Assembly (NCBI GenBank): GCA_964462295.1
Contig: CAYWXH010000013.1
Span: 1 to 36,498 of the forward strand
Direction: 5' to 3'
From: JALVIU01 sp964462295
GTDB taxonomy: Bacteria; Atribacterota; JALVIU01
DNA: 36,498 bases
The notes beneath the pieces were generated by a model that saw nothing but the letters and a program-made list of their open reading frames with translations, was not told where the DNA came from and did no database searches. Shown in pieces: positions 32,731 through 36,498 of the stretch. The position numbers and the translations under genes are program-made. Within the stretch, counting starts at the first letter, position 1. Each line of letters starts with the position of its first letter.

Positions 32731-33980
32731 CAGAGATTATATTTATAACTTCATTAATCATTATATGGATATTTCTTTTATATCATGTATTTTTATCGTA
32801 TCAAGGGTATCTATACTCTCAAGAAATGGAAAGGGAGAAAAGGAGGCTGGACAACTTATATACACAACTATCTGAACTTCCTTTTGTCTCTGTCTTGATT
32901 CCTGCACACAACGAAGATGTGGTAATTGAGGCGACACTGAAGTCCATTGGATCTTTTGCTTATCCAAAGGATAAATATGAGATAATACTTATAAATGATC
33001 ATTCAACAGATAATACAAGAGATTTAGCTTTAAAACTTACCGAAAAAATCGAGAATCTAAGGGTTTTGGATGTGCCTGAAGATGAAGGAAGAAGTAAAGG
33101 AGCAGCCCTTAACTATGGAGTAAAACATGCAAAAGGGGACCTTATTGCTGTATATGATGCAGACAATACTCCAGAGACAAAAGCACTCCTATATCTGGTG
33201 CTTAATATAATGAGAGATGAGACAATAGGTGCCGTGATAGGGAAATTCCGCACAAGAAATAGGGCAAGGAACCTCCTTACCAAGTTTATAAACATAGAAA
33301 CTATATTTTTTCAATGGACCACACAAGCAGGGAGGGGAAGGGTTTTTAAACTTACCACCATTCCAGGTACCAATTTTATCGTAAGAAAAAAGCTACTTGA
33401 AGAGATAGGATACTGGGACCCATCTGCCCTTACAGAAGATACTGATGTAAGTATAAAGTTATACCAAACAGGGAAATGGATAAAAATGGTCCCCTACTCT
33501 GTGACATGGGAAGAAGAACCAGAAAGATTTAAGGTATGGCTAAAGCAAAGAACTCGATGGGCATTGGGAAATTTACAAGTAATTTTTAAGTATCTCCCTA
33601 AATTTTTCTCTTTAAAGAAAAAAAAGATTTATGTAGATATAGTCTATTTCTTTCTTTTATACTTTATGTTCTTCTTGGCAATTATGGGATCTCTCTATGT
33701 ATTTATAACTGGAGGTTTGGGGCTTACAACCCTGAATTTAGAAGGGCCGTTTATGCTCCTATGGTTCCTTGCTATAGTCTTATTCATGGTAGAGGTAGGC
33801 ATAACACTTACTACAGAGAGAGGTGAAAATACACCAGAAAATATATTTTTAACCTTTATCATGTATTTTACATATACCCAGCTTTGGACATTTATTATGA
33901 TAAGGGTATTTGCAATAAAATTAGGAAACATATTTACAAGGAAAAAAATAGTCTGGGATAAAACAAAAAGGGAAGGGTGA
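32727..33980 (+). CDS. ydaM: YdaM-like family 2 glycosyltransferase, processive polysaccharide synthase (BcsA-like, no PilZ)
   Basis: 417 residues from a TTG start overlapping the ydaL stop (TTGA). An N-terminal membrane helix is followed by a GT-A domain: PAHNEDVVIEATL, INDHSTDNT, the DxD in VYDADNTPE, the catalytic TED in LTEDTDVSI and QRTRW (Q-x-x-R-W) typical of cellulose/hyaluronan synthases. Three or four membrane segments close the protein. It stops where BcsA would begin its PilZ domain, so c-di-GMP must act through another protein. The sugar donor cannot be told from sequence. Confidence 0.92.
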   Translation: MTEIIFITSLIIIWIFLLYHVFLSYQGYLYSQEMEREKRRLDNLYTQLSELPFVSVLIPAHNEDVVIEATLKSIGSFAYPKDKYEIILINDHSTDNTRDLALKLTEKIENLRVLDVPEDEGRSKGAALNYGVKHAKGDLIAVYDADNTPETKALLYLVLNIMRDETIGAVIGKFRTRNRARNLLTKFINIETIFFQWTTQAGRGRVFKLTTIPGTNFIVRKKLLEEIGYWDPSALTEDTDVSIKLYQTGKWIKMVPYSVTWEEEPERFKVWLKQRTRWALGNLQVIFKYLPKFFSLKKKKIYVDIVYFFLLYFMFFLAIMGSLYVFITGGLGLTTLNLEGPFMLLWFLAIVLFMVEVGITLTTERGENTPENIFLTFIMYFTYTQLWTFIMIRVFAIKLGNIFTRKKIVWDKTKREG

Positions 33981-33984
33981 GATT

Positions 33985-36438
33985 ATGAAAAGAAGATTAT
34001 CCACAATATTATGTATCATCTTTATTTTTGTTCTATTTAGCTCCTTATCCTTTGCAGAGAATAAAATAGTACAAAGTATAAGAATAGGGGTACATAAAAA
34101 CTTTAGAAGGGTGGCCATAGATCTAAACAATATACCACAGTACAATATAGAAAAAATAGGCACACTTCTCTCTATAACATTAAAAGATACCATATTAGAT
34201 AATAATGTACAGAAAATAAAATATTATAATGATACACTGGTAAAAAGTTATGTAGTGAAAGAAAAGGGGACTGACCTAAATATAATTTTTTATTTCAAAT
34301 CAAAATTTAAATATACCCCTGGAATAAATAGAAATCCCGATATTTTATTTATTGATGTATATCCTACAAAAGAAAAAGAAGAAGGGGTACCCACAAAACC
34401 AAAAAAGATAAACCCACCTTCAACTATCAAGGTATCTAATACCCTCCTTACAGATACAGATAAATGGGGATCAGGCATATTTAATAGTTTTTTCTTCTAC
34501 TTTACACAAGACCCTACATGGCTTATAAAATATGCAAAATTAAATCTTGTAATAAGCCATTCTGAGCTTGCACTCTCTTCTACATCAAGTTTTACTGTAT
34601 ATTTAAATGATGTACCCATAAAGAGTGTAAAATTGGATGCTACAAATAAACTAAAAACTACTATAACCATAGATTTACCTATTAAAAATATAAAACCAGG
34701 TTCAAATGAACTCCTTGTAAAAACATATTTAAGGAGTCTTGCCGATCCATGTCAAGATATAGATAACCCAGGTATTTGGTTTAAAGTACACAAAGAAAGC
34801 CTTATTCATATAGAATATATACTAAAAAAAGATCTTAGTCTTGCAGATTATCCTGTTCCCTTTTTCGAACCACCACTTACATCCCCACTAAAATCTGTAA
34901 TACTACTTCCTAATAACCCCAAAGGTGCAGAGATAATGGTTGCATTATCCATAATCTCTGACTGGGGAGAAAAGGCACCATATACGGTATTTTTCCCTAC
35001 TATAACATATATGGATTCTCTTACATTAGAAAACAAAAACAGACATATAATTTATATAAGCACTTGGGATAATATGTCACCCAGCTTACAAAAGCTAATT
35101 CTAAAACATATTGGAGGTGCTCCTGAGACAAATAAAAGTTATTTGGGGATTATCCCATCCCCATTTAATTCTTATAAAAAACTGCTATATATAACGGGTC
35201 TTACCAAAAAAGATATAATTCGAGGTGCAAAGGCCCTTATAATGGAAAAATCAAAAAAGCAACTTAGAAAAAATCCGTCTATTATTGATGATAAGATCAC
35301 ACTAAAAGAAGGGAAAATTATCCCCTTTGAAGGAGATTATCTAACATTTAGGGATCTACAATATGAAAACATCCTATTAGAAGGGGCATTCCATCAAGTA
35401 GCTCATATATATTATGAAGTACCTACCGCATGGAAACTCAAAAATGGTGCATATATAAAATTATACTTTAAACATGCTATTACATTAAGCCCTGAAAAAT
35501 CTATACTTACGATAAAACTAAATGACACGCCCATTTCTTCTATAAGACTTACCCCAAAAAATGCAGATGGTGGTGAGGTATATATACCCCTTACCAAGGA
35601 AATATTAAAAAATAGATATTTTGATCTAGAGTTTGATGGTTATCTTGACCTTGATGTAAAAGATTGTACAAGGATATATCCAGAAGCTGCATGGATTCTT
35701 GTAAAAGGGGATTCTGTGCTTTATCTTCCACATACTATAGCACCTTACAAGTTTAGTTTAGAATATTTACCTACACTTTATATAAATCAACAAAAGATAG
35801 ATGACACCCATATCATATTTTTGGATAAACCAAGAAAGATACTTCTTAACATATTAAGCACCCTTATTGCATCATGGGGAAGTAGATTAAAGGGCTTTAC
35901 CATGCCTAATGTAGAATTTATTAGTGAGGCAAATAAAGATGCTATAAAAAAATTAGAAAATCAAAAAAATATATTTATAGGAAGCCCTAGATCCTTTTTA
36001 AATACCATATATAGTGGCCTAGTAAAATATGACAAAAAAGAAGATAGATATATATCAGAAAAATATGCCTTATTACCTGAATTTACAAAAAATGCAACCT
36101 TAATCCAACTTGTAAGAAAATACAACAATCCGGCAACTATAATATATGAGACAAAAGATTTCTATCCTATTCCTCAATATCTTAACAATATAAGCTCATG
36201 GCCAAAGATAGGAAAATTAAAAGGCACACTTACCCTTGTATCACATATGGGAAATGTCGTATCATTTGAGGAGAAGAAAAAGAAAGAAACAGGTTATACA
36301 GGAAAATTGGAAAAATATCTTGACTTCTTAAAGAAGATTGGGAGAAGAAGGGCTATAATAAGTATCCTTATTGCACTCATAGGTCTCTCTACACTATTTG
36401 TAATACATGTACTTTACAGGGAGAGGAAAAATAGATAA
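33985..36438 (+). CDS. ydaN: YdaN-like BcsB-family protein with AMIN-like N-terminal domain
   Basis: 817 residues: signal peptide (1-24), an AMIN-like domain (about 27-130; VQSIRIGVHKNFRRVAIDL then a late ILFIDVYP), a BcsB-type body (about 145-770) with paired carbohydrate-binding and flavodoxin-like modules, and a C-terminal membrane helix (about 785-808) with a basic tail. Internal landmarks include LRSLADPCQDIDNPGIW and a second LDLDVKDCTRIYPEAAW, the two cysteine-bearing segments typical of BcsB. It would guide the polymer outside the membrane beside the synthase. The start has a GGGAAGGG ribosome site 4 nt after ydaM. Confidence 0.88.
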   Translation: MKRRLSTILCIIFIFVLFSSLSFAENKIVQSIRIGVHKNFRRVAIDLNNIPQYNIEKIGTLLSITLKDTILDNNVQKIKYYNDTLVKSYVVKEKGTDLNIIFYFKSKFKYTPGINRNPDILFIDVYPTKEKEEGVPTKPKKINPPSTIKVSNTLLTDTDKWGSGIFNSFFFYFTQDPTWLIKYAKLNLVISHSELALSSTSSFTVYLNDVPIKSVKLDATNKLKTTITIDLPIKNIKPGSNELLVKTYLRSLADPCQDIDNPGIWFKVHKESLIHIEYILKKDLSLADYPVPFFEPPLTSPLKSVILLPNNPKGAEIMVALSIISDWGEKAPYTVFFPTITYMDSLTLENKNRHIIYISTWDNMSPSLQKLILKHIGGAPETNKSYLGIIPSPFNSYKKLLYITGLTKKDIIRGAKALIMEKSKKQLRKNPSIIDDKITLKEGKIIPFEGDYLTFRDLQYENILLEGAFHQVAHIYYEVPTAWKLKNGAYIKLYFKHAITLSPEKSILTIKLNDTPISSIRLTPKNADGGEVYIPLTKEILKNRYFDLEFDGYLDLDVKDCTRIYPEAAWILVKGDSVLYLPHTIAPYKFSLEYLPTLYINQQKIDDTHIIFLDKPRKILLNILSTLIASWGSRLKGFTMPNVEFISEANKDAIKKLENQKNIFIGSPRSFLNTIYSGLVKYDKKEDRYISEKYALLPEFTKNATLIQLVRKYNNPATIIYETKDFYPIPQYLNNISSWPKIGKLKGTLTLVSHMGNVVSFEEKKKKETGYTGKLEKYLDFLKKIGRRRAIISILIALIGLSTLFVIHVLYRERKNR

Positions 36439-36498
36439 ATACTCTATTAAGGCGTGTTAAAGTATAATGCGGTAATCTTATTATATAAGGGGCTCCTC

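Overview
The window looks like the chromosome of an AT-rich, anaerobic, possibly thermophilic bacterium. Two tRNA-sensing T-box leaders and a Bacillus-type ydaJKLMN exopolysaccharide operon point to Firmicutes or a lineage that shares Firmicutes regulation. The energy genes (an Mbx/Mbs-type ferredoxin-oxidising complex, an ETF-linked hydroxyacid dehydrogenase) are typical of strict anaerobes. I cannot name the species or phylum from sequence alone.

Layout. 1-436: no gene; degenerate intergenic repeats, then a sigma70-type promoter. 437-2076: a Trp-specific T-box leader and a lone trpB2. 2087-3343: a class I glutamine amidotransferase/peptidase C26 gene whose promoter and ribosome-binding site sit inside a perfect 16-bp inverted repeat, followed by a nitroreductase. 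3374-5014 (minus): a secreted DUF4384/five-PEGA protein immediately downstream of the next operon. 5033-14277 (minus): a 13-gene operon in the order A-B-C-D-(E)F-G-H-H'-M-J-K-L-N, which is the order of the archaeal mbx/mbs membrane-bound sulfane-sulfur reductase; the large subunit lacks half of the NiFe ligands, so it is not a normal hydrogenase. 14278-14529: a divergent control region with a promoter for each side. 14530-17764: etfB-etfA-glcD-like (lctBCD order). 17783-21295: a Leu-specific T-box leader and ilvBNC. 21347-27643: a 2-oxoacid/acetoin dehydrogenase operon (E1alpha, E1beta, E2) with a complete TRAP transporter (dctPQM) inserted between E1beta and E2, preceded by an unassigned structured leader. 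27651-36438: ydaJKLMN-type polysaccharide operon: GH8-like hydrolase, degenerate GGDEF c-di-GMP receptor with an intact I-site, a doubled DUF2334 protein, a BcsA-like synthase and a BcsB-like partner with an AMIN-like N-terminus. 36439-36498: no feature seen.

How the parts could work together. Reduced ferredoxin from oxidation of 2-oxoacids could be spent by the Mbs-like complex for ion pumping and, through the ETF-linked dehydrogenase, to drive lactate (or another hydroxyacid) oxidation with NAD+. The TRAP system would import the organic acid substrate of the dehydrogenase encoded around it. Amino-acid synthesis is read out by uncharged tRNA-Trp and tRNA-Leu. Polysaccharide output is probably gated by c-di-GMP through the membrane GGDEF protein, because the synthase itself has no PilZ domain.

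The strongest candidates for something new are the triply interlocked leader RNA at 21417-21495, the head-to-tail fused YdaL with one dead catalytic half, and the promoter-inside-inverted-repeat switch at 2087-2144. Two genes (mbsA and ydaJ) appear to lack any ATG, GTG or TTG start compatible with a full-length protein and share an in-frame ATT-AAT at the expected position.
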